Below are positions 1 to 14,227 of a stretch of DNA of 64,000 bases, in pieces; within the stretch, counting starts at the first letter, position 1, and the number at the start of each line of letters is the position of its first letter. The notes beneath the pieces were generated by a model. The model ran no database searches and was not told the origin of the DNA. It worked only from the letters and a program-made list of their open reading frames with translations. Source of the DNA: Euglena gracilis (lineage: Eukaryota; Euglenida; Euglenophyceae; Euglenales); assembly GCA_039621445.1 (NCBI GenBank), contig CP154956.1, forward strand, positions 46,295,291 to 46,359,290. The letters are read 5' to 3'. A program made the translations under genes and the position numbers.

Positions 1-4342
<4,342 letters not shown>

Positions 4343-5436
4343 TGAGCCGGCCACCATCCTCCTAATGTGCATTAGTGCCGGGCTGCTGTGCCTGTGCGAG
4401 TACCCGAGTATCTGGCCGTGTATGTCACCTGGAGCAGCCTTCAGAAACACTCCTCCATAGTCTGGCTGTAGCAATACCTTCCAACGTCTGCCCCCCGTTG
4501 CCACCACACGCCACTGCCCTCTGGCTGGTCGATCGATACAAACCTCCGGCGTCTTGATAGCGAGGTGTGAAAGGAAAGATTCTTATCTGGACCCACGATT
4601 TGTGCAATCAAATTTGCAAATCAGGGAATGATTGTGTGGAAGTCCAGATTAGGACAAGGAATAGGCTTGGATAGAATTAGGCAAGGAACAGGAATAGACT
4701 TGAACAACATTCTCAACTGCTCTTGAGAATGTTCTGTCTTATGTCTTTGTGTCAATTTTGAATGGTACCTCGGCACCAAAGCATCAGCCATTTTCTTTAC
4801 GTCATACAACAATCTGAAACTTTTCAGATGGCATTGCTCACAGGCTCAGAGGCAGCTCAAACCCAGTGTAACGCCACGCTGTTCCAACGCAACTTCTGCA
4901 GCTCAAAGAGGCTCCTCAGTCGCTCCCAGTCAGATTTCTCTGGCGCTCTCTGTCAAAATGCAAGAGGACAGTCCTTCTCAGCCAGACTAGTTAGTTTCGT
5001 CGCACTGAAGAGATTGAGGAGCCAGCGAGAAGAGGCTGGTTGGCAGACCAGCTTGTCAGATCGGAAATGTTGTGTGCTGTGCAACTCCAATCAAAACGGC
5101 AGCGGATGAAGCAGCCTGTTCACACGAAGCTTGACCTTTTGCTAAATGGTCTGTCTGTCGACAATATCTGGTGAAGCAAGGTTTGATCTTAGTTCGGGAT
5201 TTGGTGTGTCACCAAGGGTTGGATGTCGGTCAGCGTAGAGTTCAGAGGTTGGTCTGCTGACCTTTCCCGCCGGCCCAACCACAGCACCAGTTTGCATCGC
5301 ATCATACCATATCGCATCAGTTGGGCACACACCAGTGTGTCCAATGGGGTAAGAACAGCCACCCCCACCCCATCCCCCCCACCCCACCGGTCACGTCCCC
5401 CCTCCCCATACCCCCCCCCCTGCCTCCCCACCTCAG
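4343..5436. other. Intergenic region, no gene seen
   Basis: Between the dehydratase stop codon and the next exon. Composition is mixed and about half GC. There is a short repeat-like patch at 4650-4740 (AGGAATAGRCTTG twice). It ends in a C-rich pyrimidine tract leading to CCTCAG at about 5431-5436. I see no coding signal, RNA gene or clear promoter. Confidence 0.5.
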
Positions 5437-5453
5437 AGACGGGCCCGCCGCCA

Positions 5454-5545
5454 ATGGACGGCGTCGCTGCGCGGCTGGGACGCGCGCTGTACCGCAGCCT
5501 GCTGCGCTCCGCCAATTCCCTCGAGAAGGACCTCGGGCCGCCAGC
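5454..5545 (+). CDS. First exon of unidentified gene, LYR-like N-terminus
   Basis: The ATG at 5454 sits in a strong Kozak context (gccgccaATGG) and follows a long C/T tract and CAG at about 5434-5436, as expected for a 3' splice site in the leader or a spliced-leader addition site. It encodes MDGVAARLGRALYRSLLRSA, then NSLEKDLGPP. The ALYRSLLR motif resembles the LYR motif of small mitochondrial Fe-S/complex I assembly factors and the helix at the start of some UVR/ClpS-type proteins; neither is proven. The high GC and amphipathic character look coding. The 3' end is unclear because no good GT donor follows closely. It may be the start of the gene that ends in the WW domain at 18695, but linkage over 13 kb is inferred only from strand and order. 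Confidence 0.5.
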
Positions 5546-6037
5546 CGGCTTGCCCCCGGGGTCCCCCCCCCTCTGGGCAAACCCTGGTCTGTGGTGGTCA
5601 GTGGTGGGGTGAGGGGCAATGTGGTCTGCCGGTGGTTTGAGTTAGTCCAAAGTGTTGGTTTTCTTCGGTAGGGATGGGGATGGAGACGTTGACAAGAACA
5701 CAGGCATCTGGCCGATCAAACGCATTTCATTCTTACATGGCCACCAGGTGTGTGCGGCAATGCTTTCAATGAGTTCGCTGTGTGAAAAATGGTCCACAAA
5801 TGGGGAAAGGTGCAACAAAAGGACCCAAAAGCCTCCAGACATGTGTTGACCAGGGTTGCTTTTAGCGTCAATATGTTGTCTGCCCCACTGGGCTCTGGTG
5901 GGTGTCGGTGCTCAAGCGGGGAGGATGGTGAGGTGTCCATGAGGGTGCATTTCTGGCTTTTTGGAGAGCCGAGAAGCTTGTAACGCCTGTAAAATAATTA
6001 TGGCAGAAATCATCCCATAAGCCAGGTGCCCCCCCCC

Positions 6038-7830
6038 CTCAGGCTTAGGCGGCGCTAATTGCCCAAATTTTTTTCCAATTTCTGTGCGTCGGAGGTGCGC
6101 GGTTTTCCGCTTAGCTGACCCCACCTATTTGGGGTTAAAAATTTTAGGAGGCGGTGCGAACTGAAAATTTTGGGTCGTTTTGGGTCAGTTTTAGGTATTT
6201 TGGCAAAAGGCCGATTTTGAAATTTTATGGCTGTTTTAGGGGGGGTTTGGGAAACACCCCCCTGGAACGCCCTAAAATTTTGAAAAACAGAAAACAGCCG
6301 GAGAACACCTGGCCTCCGAAGCCCCGGTTGTTTGGCGATGCTGCCGGACCCCCCCCCCTGTGGAGGGGGGGTGACACGGTGTGGCAGGTGAAGAAGAGGC
6401 AACCGCCTAAGCAACCCGCACATTTTTGAACCTCTTGTGAGTCCCGAGGTCCAGTGATTTGGGAGGTGAACAGACAACACTGCCGAAAAGATGTTATAAT
6501 TTCTGGAAGAGATGGTTTAAGCGGTAAACCGCGCAAAACTTGTTTTTTGATGAAGAGATGCTGCCCTAACGGAGGGGACTAGACTGGGAATAACGTTAAA
6601 AATGAGATTAGGCGGTTTACCGCGTAAAGCAGTGATGATTTTGCAACGACGTGTGCATGAATGGATGAAAGGAAAGACAGCTACATGCACAGCTGTCGGA
6701 GAATGGGTGGGCACGTTGGATTTTTATTTTGCATGGTGAATGGTGCTGTCTCAGGGTGGGGGTGTCACACACAGCAAATGAATGATGTGGGTGAGTTGGA
6801 GAGATCTTTAGGCGGAAACCCGCTCAGAAGGGTTTGAGAATGAGAAGCGTTCTTGTTTGTGGATGATGACATATGGGAGCGGGAAGTGGGAACGCGCTGA
6901 AACCTCCAGAAGTCGGTCATCACGTGAAGTTGTTAATGAACAAATTTGGGGGGTGAGGGAGGGGGTTTTGAGACGTTGGTGAATGGTAGCAGTGGGTGGT
7001 TATCCGCCTACTTCGCTTTTACTTTGCGCGAGATCGTTATGTGTGCTTGCCTCTTGTGTCCTGAGTGGTTTACAAGCTCCCCAGCATCCCCCTCCTCGTA
7101 GGCTGTGCACCACGATGTATTATTTAGCAGTGCAGGATGGCAGTTGGACCAAGGAAAGCATGGGAGGGAGGGGGGCGTGGTTGCAAGTGCTGTTATCCAG
7201 AACAGGGGGGTTGGGAAACGCTGCAACACCATTCTGGCAGTCGCAAGTTGAAGTATTTTGAGAAGCTTGGAGTCAAGGTGAACCTAAATAGTTTGCGATT
7301 TGAGTGCGTGGTGTCTTTAATTTGTCCGCACACAAGTTCCCTGCTGATGACACAGCAGAACCATGCAAAACTGAACATTTTTTCCCACCTGTCAATCCCC
7401 GCTGAGAAATACTCAAAAATGTTGTTTGAGGCGGCGCGGAAAGAGAAAGCAATTTTTTTTGCACAGATGAGGTTTGGGCGGAAACCCGCGTGGAGCTTGT
7501 TGCTGTCCTGATGGATTGTGTTTGTGATGTTTTGGTGTTCCGAAGTGTCGGTGTCGGCGGTCGGTGTCGGCGGCACAATGTTTGGAAGTTGGGCGGGACA
7601 GGTTGAAAGGGAGCTGTGGCTGCTGTGCCTTGGCAGCAAGCAACCGAGCAGCAAAACCAGAAAAAACGGAAACCAGCCTGGCATTTGAGCAGGGGGGGGA
7701 CACCGTCCTCTCCAATGAGGAGGCGGACGTGTTCCCCCTGGCCAGTGGTAAAGGGGTCGTCTGCAGGGACAGCAGTGGAACGCATGTGTCAGTTGCCAGG
7801 CCAGGTGAGCTGCAGCAGAGGTGATATTTT
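6038..7830 (+). repeat. Dispersed repeat, copy 1 (partner at 35960-37100)
   Basis: Several blocks match the second copy in the same order. Examples are GACCCCACCTRTTTGGGGTTA, GTGGGAACGCGCTGAAACCT, AAGTTGTTAATGAACAA, GTGTTTGTGATGT and AAAGGGAGCTGTGGCTGCTG. Similarity is broken by many small indels, and copy 1 has about 600 extra bases. No terminal repeats or coding domain were found, so its class is unknown. Where copy 2 carries a telomere-like array, this copy has a single GGGGTTA. Confidence 0.8.
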
Positions 7831-9015
7831 ATTATTCTACCGGAAAAACAGCCAAAAACCCGAGGTTGATTTCTCAGGAGGAACAAAAGCACCTCTTAGA
7901 GCCCTCTTCCTGGAACCCAACAGTTTTGGTGGCTCAAAATCAGGGTCTGGGGATGGCTGGTGAAGAAGTGATTCAAGATCTGGACAGAGAAACGCCTGTT
8001 TCAGCAGCTGGTGGCGGCTGTCGAAAAATTTCGGGGGGTTTTGGGAAGGAGTCCTCCAAGTTCTGAAAAAATCAAGGCCTTTTCAATTGTTTTTTGAAAG
8101 AGTTTTACAGCATTTTTCCTTTGAAAAGCTGCAGTTTTTGCTGAAATTCAGACAGAATACCCAAACCACCTCTTTTTTTTCTGGCTCTTCTTCCTTCGGG
8201 GTCGGCAACATGCCTCCGGAGGAGGCAACGGTGGTCTCCACAGTCAGAAGCTGTGTGGGAGGGGGGTAAACCAGAAGGCGGTCGTTCTCAACCAACGCCG
8301 GGTCGATGTTTGACCCGATGCATTTGGCTTCCATCCATGTAACCACCCTCAGCACAAGTGTGTCCGGTCTTTTTGGAAACCACCCCCTGCTCTGAGTGCC
8401 CAAGTTTAAGGGCTGGCCGTCTCTCTTCGTTTGGTCAAGCCCTGCTGGTGCAATCTCCTCTCCCTGGTTTCCATAAAACCTCCACCCCTCAAACTCACCA
8501 CAACACTCCAGACACCATTCAGCTGCAAACTGCCTGGCAGCCTGGCAACAAGTCTATCGTCCGTGTCCTCCGCAAAGATTCACCCCTGTGACTGGTGCCA
8601 CAAGTAGGGTTGCAAAATTTTGCAGCCAAACCAGCAGAGTTCATTTCCAGGGTGATTTCCATCTTCCACCCTCCCCCATCGTCCACAAACCCTTTTTGCT
8701 TTTTCTGCGCACCCTTAACGCGGCCAGGCGGTTTCCCGCCTGACTCCTCTGTCCTCACAGCTGGTATGTCCCCCTCCATCTCTCATTAGTTGTGTTTCTG
8801 CAAACCCCGTTTCCATCCCAACTCATAAATGTAGACCAAGCCTCAGTGCTCAAGGCTGACATTTCAGCTGTTGGCCTCCAGAGCGGGTGTTCTGCATTTT
8901 CTTTTAAGCGGATAACCACCTACGTCGTCTCTTGGTCCCCACCCAACCCCATGCTATTCTCAATGGTGTTTTTAAATTGATGTGTGGGGATGGTTAGGCG
9001 GTTAACCGCCTAAAA
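6518..9015. repeat. Scattered GGCGG-N3/4-CCGCC palindromes
   Basis: At least eight short near-palindromes of the form GGCGGTTWACCGCC occur at about 6522, 6611, 6811, 7001, 7487, 8726, 8906 and 8996. The last is perfect (TAGGCGGTTAACCGCCTA). Two more (about 36550 and 36960) lie in the other copy of the dispersed repeat. Variants exchange the central bases (TTAA, TTTA, AAAC, TATC) but mostly keep the GC arms. Function unknown. Confidence 0.7.
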
Positions 9016-9329
9016 CAAAATTGTTCATGGTGGAAAGACTTCGTGGATTTTGGCTCATGCTGAATGCGGCGAGTGCAGAGTTTCATAAATCAGTTAATTC
9101 TTCTATTTTTTGTTTTTTGGGCCGTTTTAGACAGGCACCTGTTTCTATCCAAGTTCGTTGGCGAGGGCAGGATATCGTCGGGTGGCACCTGCCCACGTTG
9201 TCAGGGAGTTCCCCAGCTACCATTGGCTACGGTGTAACTGTCCCCAATTCCAGAGACCCCAGCAGGCAATGGCACCTGGCCTATGCCGGTATCGACACAG
9301 GGGAGGGGTAGGGGGGGGGTTTCCGTAGG

Positions 9330-9716
9330 AGGAGGTTCGAGCTCGAACGTTCGAGCTCGAACCTCCTCGAACGTTTTTAGGCCCCCCCCTTCAAAGGGGG
9401 GGGGGCTTAAAAACGTTCGAGGTCCCTCCTCGAACGACCTCGAACGAAACAGCGTAAGGACGTAATAATTAACGATTTATATTTATTAAGTTGGAGGAGG
9501 GTCTCGAAAACCTCCTCGAACGTCCTCGAACGACGTTCGAGGAGGGTCTCGAACCTCCTCGAACGTCCTCGAACGACATTTGAGGAGGGTCTCGAACCTC
9601 CTCGAACGTCCTCGGACGACGTTCGAGGAGGGATCTCGAACCTCCTCGAACGACCTCGAACGACGTTCGAGGAGGGACCTCGAACCTCCTCGAACGTCCT
9701 CCGAGGACGCCTCTCG
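9330..9716 (+). repeat. Foldback element, CTCGAACG word
   Basis: It starts GTAGGAGGAGGTTCGAGCTC and forms a near-perfect palindrome (9331-9375). Next comes a second hairpin with C-run and G-run arms (9376-9425), then direct and inverted copies of CCTCGAACGTCCTCGAACG up to 9716. The order hairpin, C/G-run hairpin, word array is the same as in the 2.8 kb element at 47530, but the word differs (CTCGAACG here, GAGCATCC there). No matching right terminus was found, so it may be truncated. Confidence 0.85.
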
Positions 9717-10554
9717 CCTGTCTCCAGGGCCGCGGCTCCATATCGGCTGCCACGCTCCCGCGACCGACCGCAGAGGGGCCGATCGCAGAGGATCCCGCCC
9801 AACCCCCAGCGGGGAGGAGGGAAGGCCGCCCAGGTGCAGCGCCGCCAAAGGTCTGATCTCACCTATGGTCGGGCGGGGGAGAGGCAGGGCGGGGGTGGCA
9901 AACCCCTCGCACTGCTTTACTTGCGTGGTCAGGCCCGCTCACCTTGGAGTCAGGGTTACTGACTGGGTGAAGGCGCTGGAGGGTTGGAAGTGTCTGACTA
10001 GATTTTAGTGGTTGGCTGGTTGGGGTTCGGCGGAGCAGTGAGAGAGCAGCGAAGCAGTGAGATCCCATTATATCATCCTGCCCAGCGATTTCTCGAGTTC
10101 TTGAGCAGGAAAATCCACCCTCGGGGGGGTTCCAGCTAGTCAGTGCCTTCTTTCTAGGCAGCAGCTTCCAGACTGGTTTGGGTTCTGCCAAAACAAAGAT
10201 CAGCTCCAACTTAACCCAGGCACAATTTTTACCTTCCCTTAACTTAACCTTCCTTTTTTCGGTGCAAAGGGAAAAGCGAAGTGAAAATTTTTTGGAAAGG
10301 TCAACAAAAAATGGAGCTCAAAGTTTGAACCCTGGCTGGATTTGGACTTCTTGGCCAGGTTGGGTGCCCCAGTACCTGTTGGGGCCCAGCTGACCTGCCT
10401 CCCCGGACCCGCACCCCCCGGCACGGCAGTGAGAACCTTCTCCCAGTCAGCTGGCAGGCAGGGGTTTTACAGATAGCCCCTGGCCGCGAGACAGATCGGT
10501 TCCCTTGTCCTTTGGAACCAGCCTGCCCGGACGATGCCGTCCGTTGGGCCGCAG

Positions 10555-10772
10555 GGAGCGGCGGCTGCAGACGTCGCTGCAGCACTTCCTGCGGGAGGAC
10601 TCCGACGCGGAGCAGCCGGTGACAGCCCCCCTCCGACCCCGCCGGCCCCGCCGCCCGGAGGCCCGGGACGGGCAGGGCAAGGGCAAGGGCAAGGGCCGGG
10701 GGCTGCAGGCCATGATCGAGGCGAAGCGGAAGTCCCGGGAGGAGAAGGATCACATGATCTACACGCACAGCG
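10555..10772 (+). CDS. Internal exon, basic low-complexity protein segment
   Basis: The exon follows GGGCCGCAG and ends before GTGTGTGC, giving AG/GT borders. It reads ERRLQTSLQHFLREDSDAEQ, a proline/arginine-rich stretch, a GKGKGKGRG run, then AMIEAKRKSREEKDHMIYTH. GC is about 70 percent, far above the flanks, and the charged frame is well formed. The C-terminal AKRKSREEKDHMIYTHS is the most conserved-looking part, but I do not recognise the family. It could be a DNA- or RNA-binding linker. Probably part of the gene ending with the WW domain; the phases of this exon and the next do not match directly, so another exon may lie between them. Confidence 0.6.
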
Positions 10773-10812
10773 GTGTGTGCCCAACGGGCGTGCACCTTGT
10801 ACGTTTCCATTT

Positions 10813-11212
10813 ACAGTCCGGACAAAAATGATGGGAAACAAAATGATGGGAGAGAATTGATGGGAAAAATTGATGGGAAATTTTCCGATTTGGGAAAATG
10901 AATGATGGAAGGTTCAACTTTTCACGGAAAATGGTTGTTATTCACCCCATTTGTGATGAAGAATTTTCGGCAAAAAAGCCAACCCAAAATCCCCGAAAAT
11001 TGTCAAATTAGTCTTCTGGGTGTGTCTAGTCGCCTAGTTTTTTTTGTGTGTTTTTTTTTTCTCATAAAACAACAGACCCCAAAATTGACCGTATGTCAGA
11101 ATCCCCTGTTTTTGTGTCTGAGAGTTGACGACCCGTGAATCCTCTAAAAGGGCAGAAGAAATGATGGGACAAATTGGGCAGTTTCCCATCATTTTTGTTT
11201 CCCATCATCGTC
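10813..11212. repeat. Foldback element, ATGATGGGAAAC word
   Basis: Inverted terminal blocks of about 27 bases: ATGATGGGAAACAAAATGAT at the left (from about 10826) and its complement at the right (ending about 11208). The ATGATGGGA/TTGATGGGA word is repeated at least four times at the left end and three at the right. The interior is AT-rich without coding signal. It sits just after the exon ending at 10772. The architecture, private word and inverted ends match the other foldback elements here. Confidence 0.8.
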
Positions 11213-12292
11213 TAAAGTTTTCCTCCGGCTGGCACCCTCGGCACTGAAGGAAGTTTTCTTGTGGGGTGCTGTGGTGGGTTGGGGGGAACTGAACCCCCTC
11301 CCCACCTCCTGGGTAGGGGGGGGGAGGTCGACCCCCCACCGGGCCTTCTCATAGCCCCATCCCCCCGAGGGGTCTCGGTGAGCAGTGGTTTGAGCAACTG
11401 GTCTCCCCTGGGGGTGTGCCAAGGGTAAATCCAGCCCATCCGAAGATTGAGCTGGAAAAAATTTTGAAGCACTTTCGGACAGTTTTGGGTGGGTTTTGCG
11501 TGAGTGGGTCAGTTGGACCTGCGGAGGGGTCATGTATGGATGCGTTTTCAAGAAAGGTGGGTGGGTTGGTCTTGGGTCTCCCTACCTGGGGGTCACAAGT
11601 TATAAGAGACTGAGATAATGAGATAGCATCCAGCCTTGGTCCACACGTTTCTACTTTTATGGTCCCCGAAGTGCACTTCCAATTTGTTTTTGTTTTTTGC
11701 TGGAAACATTCTCCCTCTAATGGTGAACCCCAAATTGGTTCTGCCCCTTGCCTTCCAATGCCTCACTCGCTGTCGTTGTGCCTGCCCAGACGTCCAGCAC
11801 ACCACTGCGCCCACAAAGGTGGGCCGGTGCCATTTTGGCCACGCCTGCCCCGACATCGACAATGGCTGTCCAGGGTTGACCTCCGGAGAGGTTGCACTGC
11901 ATCCATGCCCCTCCTGCCCCCGTCGTGGGAGAGAGAAAGAGAGAGCAGAGCCCTATCCAGAAGGTGACACAGAGCTTGCTGTTAACGGTCTGCCCCACAC
12001 AGACGAGAGCGGTTGGGGACGGGTTGGCAGGGTCGTCTCCCTGGCGATGCCCCACCTGCCAGCCTGGGGCCAAACCACAACAACTGACAACACACGAGCA
12101 CCACCAGACCAACAACTCACTTCTCCACACTCTCGGGTTGGAAGGAATTCCCCCAATAAGTTCCCCCATCAAAACCGATTCAGGAGCTCCATCCGGAGCT
12201 CATTGTCTGATGTCAATGCCTGCTGCTGCCCATTTCTGCATGACCGCCCATCGGGGAGGGGGGTTGCTGGCCGAGATGGTCGCTCACCCGGT

Positions 12293-12516
12293 GTGTGTGT
12301 GTGTGTGTGCGCGCGCGCGCGCGCGTGTGCGTGTGTGCGCGCGCGTGTGTGTGCGTGCGTGCGTGCGTGTGTGCATGTGTGTGTGTGTGTGTTTGTGTGT
12401 GTTTGTGTGTGCGTGGGTGCATGCGCGCGCACGTGTGTGTGTGTGTGTGTGCGTGTGTGTGTGCGCGCGCGTGTGCGTGTATGTGCGTGTTTGTGCGTGT
12501 ATGTGTGTGTGCATGA
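12293..12516 (+). repeat. (GT)n/(GC)n alternating tract
   Basis: Alternating purine-pyrimidine DNA, GTGTGT with GCGCGC blocks, about 220 bases. A shorter similar tract starts at 14228, directly on the donor site of the 14121-14227 exon. Such tracts are Z-DNA prone. Confidence 0.95.
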
Positions 12517-14120
12517 CACCTGCGTCCCCATTCATGTGTGTGGTGTGTGTGCGTTGTGTGCTTCAGCGTGCAATCCTAAGCACTCCCACATGGCAAACGC
12601 GTTCCAGGCACGTTTGGCATCACCTTGAGCTACCCCAACCTGTACTGTGTGTGAAGCTTCTCGCTCTGCTTCCTGTGTCTAAAACAGGGACTATTTCAGT
12701 GTGATCATCCATGTCGGCTATGGGATGAGATGCGGCGGCGTGGGTGGACTTGGCTGGGACAAATGTTGCTACCCCACCCCACTTTGTTGGGGGTGGTATG
12801 CCTGACTCATGCAGGCATTTCGAACCCCCCCTGTCCTCGGCTAGTCAGGCTGCCTGAAACAGATTCCCCCACCTTGCCCCTTCCTCATAACCTCATACCT
12901 GCCCGCCACTGTTTCGCAGCTGTCTCCTTCCGTGGTCTGCATCCACCCAAGCGGAGGGCGGGGTCGGCGGTGCGCCTTTCCTCCCCACCCCCACCGGAGA
13001 CGCGCCACCAGAAGCGCCCCACCAGGTGTTTGACCCTCCATCCCATGGCAAACCACCCATTTGCGCCCTCATGGCCTGCAAGGTGAAGAGGTGCTCCATA
13101 AAAGATTTTTTTCAATAGTTATTTATTTTTTTCAATAATAATTTTTATATATTTATTTATTTATTTCAATAGTTTATTTTTTTTATTATTTTACTGAGAA
13201 AGTTAAGGTGGTGTGTTGAAAAACCCAGCTGTGGCATTAAAGAAAACAGGGCAGTTCAACCTCCCCGTATTCCCCGAATTTCACATGCTCCGGTCGCGCA
13301 GGAGGGATGCAGTCGAGGCCCGAATCGTTTCAACGTCAGAAATGGGCTGCTATGTGTGGCATTGACACGAACCCGTCCCTGCCCCACCGAGACATAGGTT
13401 GATACAAGGCAGACTGAAATTCAAACGGCAACCGGTATCCCTGTTGTTCCATTGGATGGTCGGCCTCCCACCTGTCTCTGAAAAGCCATTTGTGGGGCCA
13501 GGGGCAGGGGGGGGGCGACCCAGTCGCAGGGTGCACGAGGCTCTCAATTCTCTTGGGTATCCTCTATTTTTTACAACCCCCTCCCAAAAATGAAACAAAC
13601 ATGTTCCGAGGATGCTCCAGATTACCCTCGAGTGTTTGCCGGGGGGGGGGCACATAAGAACGTCATAGAATGCTCTCTAGGATGTCCTCCTGTGTTCATG
13701 ACTGCACCTTTTAACAGTCTGCTCCATGGATTTTCAAGTTGGTCTTTTAACATTGCCCCAGAAGAGTGTGTGCCAAAACGGCCTGCACAGGCACCTTTTC
13801 GAAGGTTGGCCATTTTTTTGGTCTCGGCACAAAGCGCCGGGCCGAAAATTTTTTGAGCCAAAATTGGCCAAAAATCGGCCAAAATGCCATTCTTGGTACT
13901 TTTTGGGCGAAAATTGTCGAAATTGCCCAAAAATTGCATGCGCGAACTGCCGGAATGAAAAATTTGACTTTTTTGGGGGGAGCGAGACCGCAGCCAGCAG
14001 CCTTTTTCCATCCAGCCCAAATTTTCCAGCCGCTCGGTCCTTGAGCAACGCCCTGGTTGATTGTCACAAGCAAGTCCACTATCGAAGACGCACGCCCCTC
14101 TCCACTCCTCCTCTGTGCAG

Positions 14121-14227
14121 CCTGAAGCCTGCCCAGCTCAAGGCCTACGCCCGTGCTTTGGCTCGGCTGGAGAAGAGTGCGGGACGGCCGCTGTATGACC
14201 CAAAGACGGGTGTCTTTGACGAAGCAG
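14121..14227 (+). CDS. Internal exon, LKPAQLKAYARALARLEKSA
   Basis: A well-bounded exon with acceptor CTCTGTGCAG and donor GCAG/GTGTGT. It encodes LKPAQLKAYARALARLEKSA followed by GRPLYDPKTGVFDEA. The first part is an amphipathic helix; the second ends in a YDPKTG turn such as is seen in many small conserved domains. I do not recognise the family. The donor runs straight into a GT-rich microsatellite (14228-14315), so the splice site and the repeat overlap. It probably belongs to the same gene as the neighbouring exons. Confidence 0.7.

Larger units (their letters stand above)
5546..10554. other. Repeat-filled intron or intergenic region
   Basis: About 5 kb with no recognisable coding exon. 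It holds copy 1 of a dispersed repeat (6038-7830), a scatter of GGCGG-N3/4-CCGCC palindromes (6518-9015) and a foldback element (9330-9716). Open frames present are not supported by composition or similarity. Confidence 0.5.
10773..14120. other. Intron region
   Basis: Between the exons at 10555 and 14121. It contains the foldback element at 10813, a (GT)n/(GC)n tract at 12293-12516, and an AT-rich patch at 13105-13195 built from TTTATTT units. No exon was recognised, although one is expected from the phase mismatch. Confidence 0.45.
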
